Assembly: GCA_947253405.1 (NCBI GenBank)
Contig: CAMXZF010000006.1
Coordinates: 1-22,318 of the forward strand
DNA from: an uncultured Candidatus Saccharibacteria bacterium
GTDB taxonomy: Bacteria; Patescibacteriota; Saccharimonadia; Saccharimonadales; Saccharimonadaceae
DNA length: 22,318 nt
Direction: 5' to 3'
Under the pieces are notes generated by a model. That model was not told the DNA's origin and made no database searches. It saw nothing but the letters and a program-made list of their open reading frames with translations. This document shows, piece after piece, positions 15,893-22,318 of this stretch. The stretch's first letter is position 1. Each line of letters begins with the position of its first letter. The position numbers and the translations under genes are program-made.

Positions 15893-16001
15893 ACAAAATA
15901 GAGCCGACAGAGGTCGGCTCTTTAAGAGGTGTGTGGTGGAGACAAAAGCAAAAATTCGCTCGTAACTTTTTGTTTTTCAGTTTTTGTTTGAACTTTTGCT
16001 T
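15893..16001 (-). ncRNA. Candidate small RNA, antisense-reading strand of the trmD downstream gap
   Basis: On the minus strand, a promoter (TTGAAA, 17 nt, TG-C-TAATAT) would start an RNA near 16001. The first 12 nt (16001-15990) pair with 15957-15946 in a 12-bp stem with one G-U. A C/A-rich segment predicted to be unpaired (about 15945-15922) follows; it contains CACCUCUU, which resembles the anti-Shine-Dalgarno. The RNA would end at the GAGCCGAC hairpin with a T-rich tail on this strand. Hairpin, single-stranded pyrimidine-rich seed and terminator is a typical sRNA layout. I recognise no known family, and expression is unproven. Confidence 0.4.
15900..15923 (+). terminator. Bidirectional terminator after trmD
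   Basis: A 9-bp GC-rich stem, AGAGCCGAC (15900-15908) with GTCGGCTCT (15913-15921), has a 4-nt AGAG loop. The plus-strand T-run is short (TTT). On the minus strand an A-rich flank reads as TATTTTGTTATTT, so it may work better for leftward transcription. Confidence 0.75.
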
Positions 16002-16007
16002 GTAATT

Positions 16008-16036
16008 ATATTAGCATAAACGCTTAGAGATTTCAA
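16008..16036 (-). promoter_or_regulatory. Minus-strand promoter of the candidate small RNA
   Basis: Read leftward, TTGAAA (16036-16031) and TAATAT (16013-16008) are exactly 17 nt apart, with an extended TG-C before the -10. The -35 matches consensus at 5 of 6 positions and the -10 at 4 of 6. The flanks are AT-rich, so chance is possible. Confidence 0.5.
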
Positions 16037-16090
16037 CCAATTTAAACTGTTAATTTTACAATAATTAATTAAACTTTTAGCGCAAAAATT

Positions 16091-16135
16091 AAAAGCCTAC
16101 TTGCCTTAAATATTTTGACCAAGTAGGCTTTTTGC
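16091..16135 (+). terminator. Large hairpin terminator, likely bidirectional
   Basis: A 13-bp perfect stem (16091-16103 with 16120-16132, core GCCTACTTG/CAAGTAGGC) encloses a 16-nt loop. Four A lead in and a T-run follows, so it can stop transcription both ways. No gene ends within 200 nt upstream on the plus strand, so it may terminate an unseen RNA or act as an insulator. TTGACC in its loop and right arm (16115-16120), with TG-C-TATAAA at 16133-16141, could form a weak promoter. Confidence 0.65.
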
Positions 16136-16141
16136 TATAAA

Positions 16142-16292
16142 ACTTTTGTCTAGTATGTTTTTATTTACTGACTGATTGTTTTAGCATTTTTATAGTTAAA
16201 ACTCTCTCGCAGTGGAGTTCTATTTATGATTATATATCACAATGTGAATAATCGCAATATGTATAATAAAATGTTTTTCTATTTAGTAAATA
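16142..16292. other. AT-rich gap with no recognised gene
   Basis: Between the hairpin at 16091 and the promoter at 16293 I see no open frame with a ribosome-binding site. There is one short inverted repeat: AACTC (about 16199-16203) with GAGTT (about 16214-16218). The rest is AT-rich. Confidence 0.5.
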
Positions 16293-16321
16293 TTGACAAA
16301 GTATAATGATTATGATAATAT
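16293..16321 (+). promoter_or_regulatory. Promoter of the KGG-type small protein gene
   Basis: A perfect TTGACA (16293-16298) is followed after 17 nt by TAATAT (16316-16321). Transcription would start near 16328, giving an unusually long leader of ~93 nt for this window. Confidence 0.8.
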
Positions 16322-16361
16322 AGTAACCATACGCGCTATAACAGTGGTGCGAAAAGAGAAG

Positions 16362-16408
16362 AGGGTCATAAGTCAGTGGAAAAATTGGCTTGCGACCTTT
16401 TAATTTTT
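16362..16408 (+). promoter_or_regulatory. Terminator-like hairpin in the 5' leader of the KGG gene
   Basis: The outer stem pairs GGGTC (16363-16367) with GACCT (16394-16398). The inner 6-bp stem pairs AAGTCA with TGGCTT around a ~10-nt loop. A T-rich run (TTTTAATTTTT) follows, directly abutting the Shine-Dalgarno GAAAGGA (16409-16415). It could act as an attenuator, or release an ~80-nt leader RNA. Confidence 0.45.
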
Positions 16409-16420
16409 GAAAGGATTTTT

Positions 16421-16678
16421 ATGGCAGGAACAAAAGCAGGCGCTAAAAAAGCTGCTATTACCAATATGAAACGTTACGGCGAAAGCTTTTATGCTCGTAT
16501 TGGTAAAAAGGGTGGTCAAAATGGTACCACTGGCGGTTTTGCTGCTAACCCAGAACTAGCTAAATTAGCCGGTGCAAAGGGTGGCCGCATCTCTAGGCGT
16601 GGCAAAGCCAAAAAGGCTTCTACTAGCATTCCAGTAACTTCTACTGGTAGTGCTAGCGATATCATGATTAATCAATAG
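16421..16678 (+). CDS. Small basic KGG-motif protein
   Basis: An 85-aa, Lys/Gly/Ala-rich, highly basic protein. The start at ATG 16421 is set by GAAAGGA 5 nt upstream; the frame is open from GTG 16376, but that extension crosses the leader hairpin. The core (NMKRYGESFYARIGKKGG, then TGGFAANPELAKLAGAKGG, then RISRRGK) contains two KGG units. It resembles short proteins seen in Saccharibacteria genomes and in phages, and more loosely the KGG/YciG stress-repeat motif; this is recognised from memory. It could bind nucleic acid, but the function is unknown. A Ser/Thr-rich tail ends the protein. It has a strong promoter, a long structured leader and its own terminator, which suggests high or regulated expression. 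Confidence 0.75.
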   Translation: MAGTKAGAKKAAITNMKRYGESFYARIGKKGGQNGTTGGFAANPELAKLAGAKGGRISRRGKAKKASTSIPVTSTGSASDIMINQ

Positions 16679-16698
16679 TAAAAACTAGTAGTTAGTTC

Positions 16699-16732
16699 AG
16701 GGGTAGAGGTTTGACCTATACCCCTTCTTTTT
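16699..16732 (+). terminator. Terminator of the KGG gene, overlapping the gyrB promoter
   Basis: A stem (16699-16709 with 16715-16725, GGGGTA/TACCCC core with one A-G mismatch) has a short loop and is followed by TTCTTTTT. The gyrB -35 begins in the loop. Confidence 0.85.
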
Positions 16733-16740
16733 GATATAAT
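16711..16740 (+). promoter_or_regulatory. gyrB: Promoter of gyrB-gyrA
   Basis: TTGACC (16711-16716) and a perfect TATAAT (16735-16740) are 18 nt apart. Transcription would start near 16747. The -35 lies in the loop and right arm of the preceding terminator, so the two signals share sequence. Confidence 0.75.
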
Positions 16741-16774
16741 GACTAGAGTATTGTAAGAGATTGAGAGGGAATTG

Positions 16775-18775
16775 ATGGCAAAGTCCAAATCAATGGCTGA
16801 TGATTATGATGCCAGTCAGATTCAAGTTTTGGAAGGTTTAGACCCGGTTCGTAAACGTCCGGGAATGTATATTGGCTCTACTGGTTATGATGGTGTACAC
16901 CATTTAATTAAAGAAATAGCTGATAACTGTGTAGATGAGGCGATTGCCGGATTTGCGACAACTGTTCAAATTGAGTTATTAGAAGATGGTGGCTGCCGCG
17001 TAACTGATGATGGTCGTGGTATTCCAGTTGACCTACACCCCAAGACTCACAAATCAACATTGGAAACAGTTCTAACCATCTTGCACGCTGGTGGTAAGTT
17101 TGGCGGCGGTGGCTACAAAGTGTCATCAGGCTTGCATGGTGTTGGCTCTTCTGTCGTTAATGCTTTGTCATCCAAATTTATAGCAGAGGTATCTCATCAT
17201 GGGGAACTTTATCGAATTGAATTTAATGAGGGTCGACCAGTTACTAAGCTAGAAAAACTTGGCAAAACCGATATGAAGCGCGGTACACGCATAACTTTTT
17301 ATCCTGATAAAAAGATCTTTAAAGAATTTACTAAGTTTGACCGTAATTGGTTAATGAAGTATTTGCGCCATCAGGCTTATTTAACAAAAGGCATCAGAGC
17401 TAAGTTAATTGATTATCGCGAAGATAAAGATCACCCGTTTCGTTATGAATTCTATTTTGATGGCGGTATTAAATCGTATGTTAAGCACCTTAATTTAGGT
17501 AAAGAAGTTTTAAGCCCAGATATTTTTTATGTTGAAAAGCAAGTGCAAGACTCTATAGTAGAAATTGCCGTTCAGTACAACAGTGGTTATAGCGAAAATG
17601 TTATGCCGTTTGCCAACAATGTTTATAACCCAGAAGGTGGTAGCCATTTGGTCGGCTTTCGATCAGCTATGACTAGGGTAGTTAATGATTATGCACGTAA
17701 GAATAACTTATTAAAGGAAAAGGAAGAAAACTTAACCGGTGATGATATTCGTGAAGGACAAACAGCCGTTATTTTGGTAAAGATTCCTGATCCTCAGTTT
17801 GAAGGTCAGACTAAAAATAAGCTTGGTAATCCAGAAACTAGGCGATATGTAGATCAGGTAATGAGTGAATACTTTACGTATTACCTAGATGAAAATCCAG
17901 CTATTGCCAAAAAAATTATTAATAAAGCCATTCTAGCTGCTCGAGCTCGCCGTGCCGCCCGTGCCGCCCGTGAAAATGTTATTCGCAAGAATCCACTCGA
18001 AGGCTCTTCCTTGCCGGGTAAATTAGCAGATTGTTCCAGTAGAAATCCGGAAGATTGTGAGCTTTATATTGTCGAGGGTGACTCAGCTGGTGGATCAGCT
18101 AAAGTCGGTCGTGATTCTAAGATTCAGGCGATCTTACCCTTGCGCGGTAAAGTCTTAAACACCGAAAGAGCTAGGCTAGATCGCATGCTTAATAATGCTG
18201 AAATAGTTTCCCTAATTAAAGGTATGGGCGTGGGTATTGGTGATCAGTTCGACATTAAAGGGCTTAGATATCATCGGATCATTATCATGACTGATGCCGA
18301 TGTCGATGGGTCACATATTGCCACACTGTTATTAACGTTCTTTTTCCGTTACATGCCCGAAGTAATTGCTGGTGGCCACATCTATCTAGCAAAGCCACCT
18401 CTATTTGAATTAGTGCGTAGCGGCAATAAGGAAAGTGACTTTGTTTATGATGAGGCTGATTTAGACCCGCTACTTGATCGTCGCATAAAAGAGCGCTTAG
18501 AGTCTAGCCTAAAAGTTGATCCTAGCACAGAGCGTTTTCGCCAAGCTGGCTATACCATGCAAAAACGCTATAAGGGTCTAGGTGAGATGGACGCTACTCA
18601 GTTATGGGAAACAACCATGAATCCAGAAAAGCGTGTTTTAACACAGGTTAAAGTAGCTGATGCTGAAAAGGCTGATTCTATCTTTAATAAGTTAATGGGC
18701 GATGCTGTTGAGCCGCGTAAAGCTTTTATTCAAACTAGGGCGCGCGATATTAAATTAGAGGATTTGGATGTCTAA
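16775..18775 (+). CDS. gyrB: DNA gyrase subunit B
   Basis: The ATPase subunit of gyrase, which introduces negative supercoils with GyrA. From ATG 16775 it is 666 aa; TTG 16772 directly precedes it. GAGAGGGA supplies the Shine-Dalgarno. The GHKL ATPase domain shows Glu47 and Asn51 (EIADNCVDEA), DDGRGIP and GLHGVGSSVVNALS. The TOPRIM domain has Glu434 (IVEGDSAGG) and the metal-binding DADVDGS (507-513). PLRGKVLNTERA and QTKNKLGN are conserved. The length is that of the short GyrB type without the ~170-residue insertion of E. coli. GyrB rather than ParE is supported by the GyrA box in the adjacent partner. It overlaps gyrA by 8 nt. Confidence 0.96.
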   Translation: MAKSKSMADDYDASQIQVLEGLDPVRKRPGMYIGSTGYDGVHHLIKEIADNCVDEAIAGFATTVQIELLEDGGCRVTDDGRGIPVDLHPKTHKSTLETVLTILHAGGKFGGGGYKVSSGLHGVGSSVVNALSSKFIAEVSHHGELYRIEFNEGRPVTKLEKLGKTDMKRGTRITFYPDKKIFKEFTKFDRNWLMKYLRHQAYLTKGIRAKLIDYREDKDHPFRYEFYFDGGIKSYVKHLNLGKEVLSPDIFYVEKQVQDSIVEIAVQYNSGYSENVMPFANNVYNPEGGSHLVGFRSAMTRVVNDYARKNNLLKEKEENLTGDDIREGQTAVILVKIPDPQFEGQTKNKLGNPETRRYVDQVMSEYFTYYLDENPAIAKKIINKAILAARARRAARAARENVIRKNPLEGSSLPGKLADCSSRNPEDCELYIVEGDSAGGSAKVGRDSKIQAILPLRGKVLNTERARLDRMLNNAEIVSLIKGMGVGIGDQFDIKGLRYHRIIIMTDADVDGSHIATLLLTFFFRYMPEVIAGGHIYLAKPPLFELVRSGNKESDFVYDEADLDPLLDRRIKERLESSLKVDPSTERFRQAGYTMQKRYKGLGEMDATQLWETTMNPEKRVLTQVKVADAEKADSIFNKLMGDAVEPRKAFIQTRARDIKLEDLDV

Positions 18776-21404
18776 GGTAAAGGAAGGCGAGTATATGGCA
18801 GACGAAGACAAAACTAAAAGCCAGATTGATTCTAGTGAACTAGATAATCAGACAAACAATGAACCGGTAGCAACAATGGGCGAAACAATTCATGTTGAGG
18901 CCGATCATTCACGTGTAGTCGAGCTAAAGACTGTTGAAGACGTTATGGAATATAGTTATTTACGCTATTCCATGAGTGTTATTATTGATCGCGCTTTACC
19001 AGATGTGCGCGATGGCATGAAGCCAGTACACCGACGAATTTTATATGCCATGGAAAAGAATGGTTGGCGACCAGGCACTAAGTTTGTTAAGTCAGCTCGT
19101 ATTGTCGGTGATGTTATGGGTAAATATCACCCGCACGGCGATAGTGCTATTTATGATGCTATGGTGCGATTAGCCCAAGATTGGGTGATGCGCTATCCAT
19201 TAGTTGATGGTCAGGGTAACTTTGGCTCTATGGATGGCGATCCACCAGCAGCTAGCCGCTATACCGAGGCAAGAATGGGTAAGGTCGGCGCTGAGCTTTT
19301 GGTTGACCTAGATAAAGAGACGGTTGATTTTCGTGATAACTACGATGGCGAGCTAAAAGAGCCAGTGGTTTTACCAGCTAAATTACCTAACTTATTATTA
19401 AACGGTCAAATGGGTATTGCTGTCGGTATGGCTACTAATATACCGACACATAACTTAGTTGAATTATGTGACGCCATTATTTATCTAATTGATAATGGTA
19501 CAGAGGCAACTACAATTGATGATTTATTAAAAATTGTTAAAGGCCCTGACTTTCCGACTGGTGGTGTAGTTTATGCCGGCCCATCAATGAAGCAAGCTTA
19601 CTTAACTGGTCGCGGTAGCGTAGTAATGCGGGCGGTCACAGAAATCGAAGAGACTAAGCGCGGTCGACACCAAATTGTTATAAGTGAAATGCCCTATAGT
19701 GTAAACAAGGCTACCTTATTAGAAAAGATTGCAGATCTAGCTAAGGAAAAAAAGATTGTTGGTATTCAAGCTTTACGTGATGAATCAGCCCGTGGTAGTG
19801 TGCGTGTGGTTATAGAGCTAAAGCGTGATGCTTATCCCGCTAAGGTACTCAATCAACTATTTAAATTTACTGCCTTGCAGTCAAGTTTTCACTACAACAT
19901 GCTAGCTTTGGTGGATGGAATTCAGCCACGTATTTTAGGTCTAGAAGACATCTTGATGGAATATCTAAAACATCGCCAAAAAGTGGTGCGTCGTCGTTGT
20001 GAATATGAGCTTAAAAAAGCTAAAGAGCGAGCCCATATTTTAGAGGGTCTAAAGATTGCCCTAGACAATATTGATGAAGTTATTGCTTTAATTCGATCAT
20101 CTAAAGATTACGATACGGCTAAAACTGGTTTAATGAAACGATTTAGCTTAAGCGAAGTTCAGGCGATGGCCATACTAGCCATGCAGTTACGCAAACTAAC
20201 TGGCTTAGATCGCAAAGCAATCGAAGACGAGCTTAAAGCACTACACGATCGTATTAAAGAGCTAGAGGAAATTTTGGCAGACGAGCAAAAGATCTTGGCT
20301 ATTATCCGTGACGAACTAATTGCTATGAAGGAAAAGCATGGCGACAAGCGCCGCACTAAGATTATTAATCATGAGCTCGGCAAAATGAGTGACGAAGACA
20401 TCATTCCAGATGAAGATGCTGTTATTTTATTGACTAGCGAAAACTACATTAAGCGCACGCCGATGGCTGATTATAGGCGGCAAAATCGTGGCGGTAAAGG
20501 CAAACGGGGTGTTACTACTAAAGAGTCAGATATTGTTGACCAGCTAATCACGGCTTCAACGCATGATTTCCTAAGTTTCTTTACTAATAAAGGTCGAGTA
20601 TTTAGATTGCGCGCTTATGATGTGCCGGCAGCTGGGCCTCAGGCTAAGGGTATTGCCGTAGTCAATTTATTACAGTTGCAGCCAGAAGAAAAGGTGACAT
20701 CAATCATTCGTTACTCTAAAGAAGATGCTAAAGAAGCCGACGGCTATCTATTTATGACTACCACTAACGGAACAATCAAGAAAACTTTAGCTAAAGAATA
20801 TGCTAACATTCGCGCCAATGGCTTAATTGCGATTAAGCTTGACGAAAATGATGAACTACGCTGGGTGCGCCGCAGTAGTGGCGATGACGATGTGATTATT
20901 TCGACCGCTTTTGGCCAAGCTATCCGCTTTAACGAAGCCGATGCTCGCTCTTTGGGGCGTAGTGCACGTGGCGTAAGAGGTATTAGGTTAAGACCGGGCG
21001 ACAAGGTTATCGGTATGGATATTGTTAGCCAATCTAGTTTGGACGATAAATTATTGGTCATGAGCGAAAAGGGCTATGGCAAAATGACTAAGGTTAGCAA
21101 TTTCCCTGTACATAAACGTGGCGGCATGGGAATCAAGGCGGCAGCAGTTACTTCTAAGACTGGTAGCATTATGACAGTGCGCTCTTTGGGATCTGATATA
21201 GCGGAAATAATCGCTATATCCGAGTCTGGTCAAACTATACGGGTAGGCTTGGGCGATGTGCCGACTTTGGGGCGAACCACTCAGGGTGTTCGTATTATGC
21301 GCCTAGATGAAGGCGATAGTGTAGCATCGGTCGGATTAGTACCAGAGCAGAAAGACGAAGAGCCTAATAATGAATCAAAAAAAGATAAAAAATCAAACAC
21401 CTAG
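18768..21404 (+). CDS. gyrA: DNA gyrase subunit A
   Basis: The DNA-cleaving subunit of gyrase, 878 aa. The catalytic tyrosine is Tyr165 in AASRYTEAR. The quinolone-determining region reads HPHGDSAIYDAMVR. The positions equal to E. coli Ser83 and Asp87 are Ser126 and Asp130, so no classical resistance change is seen. The C-terminal beta-pinwheel carries a GyrA box, QNRGGKGKRG (572-581), which separates it from ParC. The tail is acidic then Lys-rich. Two starts are plausible. ATG 18768 has AGAGG 6 nt upstream and overlaps gyrB, suggesting coupling. ATG 18795 has AAGGAAGG upstream and gives MADEDKTKSQ, a 9-residue shorter protein. The first ~50 residues are disordered either way. Confidence 0.96.
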   Translation: MSKVKEGEYMADEDKTKSQIDSSELDNQTNNEPVATMGETIHVEADHSRVVELKTVEDVMEYSYLRYSMSVIIDRALPDVRDGMKPVHRRILYAMEKNGWRPGTKFVKSARIVGDVMGKYHPHGDSAIYDAMVRLAQDWVMRYPLVDGQGNFGSMDGDPPAASRYTEARMGKVGAELLVDLDKETVDFRDNYDGELKEPVVLPAKLPNLLLNGQMGIAVGMATNIPTHNLVELCDAIIYLIDNGTEATTIDDLLKIVKGPDFPTGGVVYAGPSMKQAYLTGRGSVVMRAVTEIEETKRGRHQIVISEMPYSVNKATLLEKIADLAKEKKIVGIQALRDESARGSVRVVIELKRDAYPAKVLNQLFKFTALQSSFHYNMLALVDGIQPRILGLEDILMEYLKHRQKVVRRRCEYELKKAKERAHILEGLKIALDNIDEVIALIRSSKDYDTAKTGLMKRFSLSEVQAMAILAMQLRKLTGLDRKAIEDELKALHDRIKELEEILADEQKILAIIRDELIAMKEKHGDKRRTKIINHELGKMSDEDIIPDEDAVILLTSENYIKRTPMADYRRQNRGGKGKRGVTTKESDIVDQLITASTHDFLSFFTNKGRVFRLRAYDVPAAGPQAKGIAVVNLLQLQPEEKVTSIIRYSKEDAKEADGYLFMTTTNGTIKKTLAKEYANIRANGLIAIKLDENDELRWVRRSSGDDDVIISTAFGQAIRFNEADARSLGRSARGVRGIRLRPGDKVIGMDIVSQSSLDDKLLVMSEKGYGKMTKVSNFPVHKRGGMGIKAAAVTSKTGSIMTVRSLGSDIAEIIAISESGQTIRVGLGDVPTLGRTTQGVRIMRLDEGDSVASVGLVPEQKDEEPNNESKKDKKSNT

Positions 21405-21421
21405 GTAAAAGGAGGTAAAGG

Positions 21422-21937
21422 GTGGAGCACGATTATCTAAAGCAGCTAACTAACTTATTACTGTCACCGTTTTTGTGGGCGGCACTTAGTGCTTATATCA
21501 TTGGACAATTTAGTAAGCTTTTGTTTATTAAAAAGGGAAAAGACAAAAAGTTTACTTTACGTGAATTATTCCAGTCTGGTCGTATGCCCAGTACGCATAC
21601 AGCTTCAACCTGCGCTTTAACTACCGTAGTGGGTCTAAGTACAGGATTTGATTCAGTAGTATTTGCTGTGTCAGTAATGCTTACGCTAGTAGTGGCCTAT
21701 GATGCCTGTCATGTTAGGCGAGCTGTTGGCGAGCAGGGTTTGGTTTTAAGATCGTTAATTGATCGGGGTCACATGCAAGAAGATTTATTAGCGCAATTAG
21801 CCGAAGAGACAAACGACAAGCATAAACTTACCAAGCCATATTTTTCCCGTGGTCACTTACCCAAAGAAGTTGTGGCAGGGGCATTTTTGGGTGTTGTGAT
21901 CGGTCTGATAGTGGCAATGATTTTTAAGGTTATATAG
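21422..21937 (+). CDS. Divergent PAP2 family (DUF212) membrane protein
   Basis: A 171-aa membrane protein of the divergent PAP2/DUF212 family, distantly related to type 2 phosphatidate phosphatases. The bacterial substrate is not established. Family motifs are present: SGRMPSTHTAS (~52-62), VAYDACHVRRAVGEQ (~97-111) and RGHLPKEVVAGAFLG (~142-156). Hydrophobic helices lie near 15-30, 60-95 and 150-170. It starts at GTG 21422, fixed by a very strong Shine-Dalgarno (AAAGGAGG, 21408-21415) 6 nt upstream. It lies 17 nt after gyrA without a promoter, so it is probably the last gene of the gyrBA transcript. No clear terminator follows. Confidence 0.9.
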   Translation: MEHDYLKQLTNLLLSPFLWAALSAYIIGQFSKLLFIKKGKDKKFTLRELFQSGRMPSTHTASTCALTTVVGLSTGFDSVVFAVSVMLTLVVAYDACHVRRAVGEQGLVLRSLIDRGHMQEDLLAQLAEETNDKHKLTKPYFSRGHLPKEVVAGAFLGVVIGLIVAMIFKVI

Positions 21938-21999
21938 TAAATTTGGGGCGATAATTTCGTAGTTGCAATTATTACTACATTAATAGACGCTTCAAGGTG

Positions 22000-22028
22000 T
22001 TGACGCTGTGTAAATATTAATATAAACT
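22000..22028 (+). promoter_or_regulatory. Probable rRNA operon promoter
   Basis: TTGACG (22000-22005) and TAAACT (22023-22028) are 17 nt apart. The -35 matches at 5 of 6 positions and the -10 at 4 of 6. It lies ~220 nt before the 16S start, in a gene-free stretch after the DUF212 gene. Confidence 0.5.
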
Positions 22029-22063
22029 ATTAGATAGCTTAATGCGAGAGTATTTTTAGGTAG

Positions 22064-22071
22064 GCTCTTTA
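22064..22071 (+). promoter_or_regulatory. boxA-like antitermination site
   Basis: GCTCTTTA (22064-22071) matches the core of bacterial rRNA boxA, the NusB/NusE binding site. Its place, ~30 nt into the predicted leader transcript, fits. No clear boxB hairpin was found. Confidence 0.5.
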
Positions 22072-22180
22072 TTTGAGTGGCAAATTTACAATTTAGTAGT
22101 GCAAGTCAATTTCGTCAGTACATCATTTATGTTAGTTTCAAAACTATGAACTTGCTATGTCTTATTAATTAAGGCGTAGC

Positions 22181-22216
22181 TTTTATGGAGAGTTTGATTT
22201 TAGCTCAGGGTGAACC
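22181..22216 (+). repeat. Imperfect copy of the 16S rRNA 5' end in the leader
   Basis: TTTTATGGAGAGTTTGATTT (22181-22200) matches 22250-22269 at 17 of 20 positions. It runs on as TAGCTCAGGGTGAAC, close to the conserved 16S continuation TGGCTCAGGATGAAC. A helix-1-like hairpin, GAGTT (22190-22194) with AGCTC (22202-22206) around 7 nt, is kept. Confidence 0.8.
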
Positions 22217-22250
22217 TTAGGGGTTTATTTTGTAGCTATGATAATTCTCT

Positions 22251-22269
22251 TTTACGGAGAGTTTGATCC
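22251..22269 (+). rRNA. 16S rRNA, first ~19 bases only (cut by contig end)
   Basis: AGAGTTTGATCC (22258-22269) is the universal 16S 5' sequence (8F/27F primer site). By E. coli numbering G9 is at 22259, so the mature end is near 22251. The gene is cut at 22269 by adapter sequence. Confidence 0.8.
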
Positions 22270-22318
22270 CTGTCTCTTATACACATCTCCGAGCCCACGA
22301 GACGTCCTGGATAATCTC
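22270..22318 (+). other. Illumina Nextera i7 adapter (artefact, not genomic)
   Basis: 22270-22288 is the Tn5 mosaic end (CTGTCTCTTATACACATCT). 22289-22303 is CCGAGCCCACGAGAC of the Nextera read-2 side. 22304-22313 (GTCCTGGATA) fits a 10-nt sample index, and 22314-22318 (ATCTC) starts the P7 sequence. This is untrimmed library adapter at the contig end. Confidence 0.97.

Noticed and set aside
15934..15941. Minus-strand CTCCACCA, like the 3' end of a tmRNA
   Set aside because: No T-arm, acceptor pairing or tag reading frame could be built around it, and a terminator hairpin follows instead.
15931..16005. Short plus-strand ORF of 24 codons from GTG 15931
   Set aside because: The nearest AAGAGG is too close to the start, the peptide is Phe/Leu-rich only because the DNA is T-rich, and no promoter precedes it.
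19128..19170. Quinolone-resistance change in GyrA
   Set aside because: The equivalents of Ser83 and Asp87 are both unchanged in DSAIYD.
1..22269. CRISPR arrays, insertion sequences, prophage or integration sites
   Set aside because: No regularly spaced direct repeats, transposase or integrase frames, or terminal inverted repeats were found. The only Tn5 mosaic end belongs to the library adapter.

Overview
The window reads as a near-complete assembly contig from a small, AT-rich bacterial genome. The best fit is Candidatus Saccharibacteria (TM7) or a close Patescibacteria/CPR relative. This is inference from several signs: tight packing with overlapping or abutting genes; DUF5663-type and KGG/phage-type small proteins; a sortase, FtsEX and CHAP hydrolases beside core replication genes; and standard-code ORFs with a UGA-type RF2, which argues against the UGA-recoding Gracilibacteria/SR1. 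The last 49 bases are not biological. They are an Illumina/Nextera adapter with its index, joined to the contig end where a 16S rRNA gene begins.

Layout, left to right. (1) tRNA-Ser(GCU) with its own promoter and terminator. (2) A LOG-family Rossmann protein and prfB (RF2). (3) A cell-envelope and division block: a sortase with a very long basic cytoplasmic tail, ftsE, ftsX, and a coiled-coil CHAP peptidoglycan hydrolase that looks like the PcsB/EnvC-type partner of FtsEX. (4) A small acidic DUF5663-like protein. (5) dnaE (Pol III alpha), meeting a SpoU/TrmH-family methyltransferase stop to stop with no gap. (6) A type IV pilus/type II secretion ATPase (PilB/GspE family), divergent from the methyltransferase. 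(7) A LysM-CHAP cell-wall hydrolase abutting trmD. (8) A 554-nt stretch without an evident protein gene, holding two strong hairpins, a putative minus-strand small RNA and the promoter of a KGG-type small basic protein. (9) gyrB-gyrA and a divergent-PAP2 (DUF212) membrane protein. (10) A ribosomal RNA leader with promoter and boxA, running into the first bases of 16S rRNA.

The genes cover translation (tRNA-Ser, RF2, TrmD, SpoU), replication and topology (DnaE, gyrase), and wall remodelling or surface attachment (sortase, FtsEX, two CHAP hydrolases, pilus ATPase). Promoter signals are unusually readable. Several genes (LOG, prfB, dnaE, pilB-like) have a -10 element ending only 6-9 nt before the ATG, which implies leaderless mRNAs, while others carry strong Shine-Dalgarno sites. 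None of the 16 protein genes ends in TGA (9 TAA, 7 TAG). The most interesting non-coding items are an imperfect copy of the 16S 5' end, including a helix-1-like hairpin, 69 nt upstream of the real one, and a candidate sRNA whose unpaired segment matches the sortase ribosome-binding site by complementarity.
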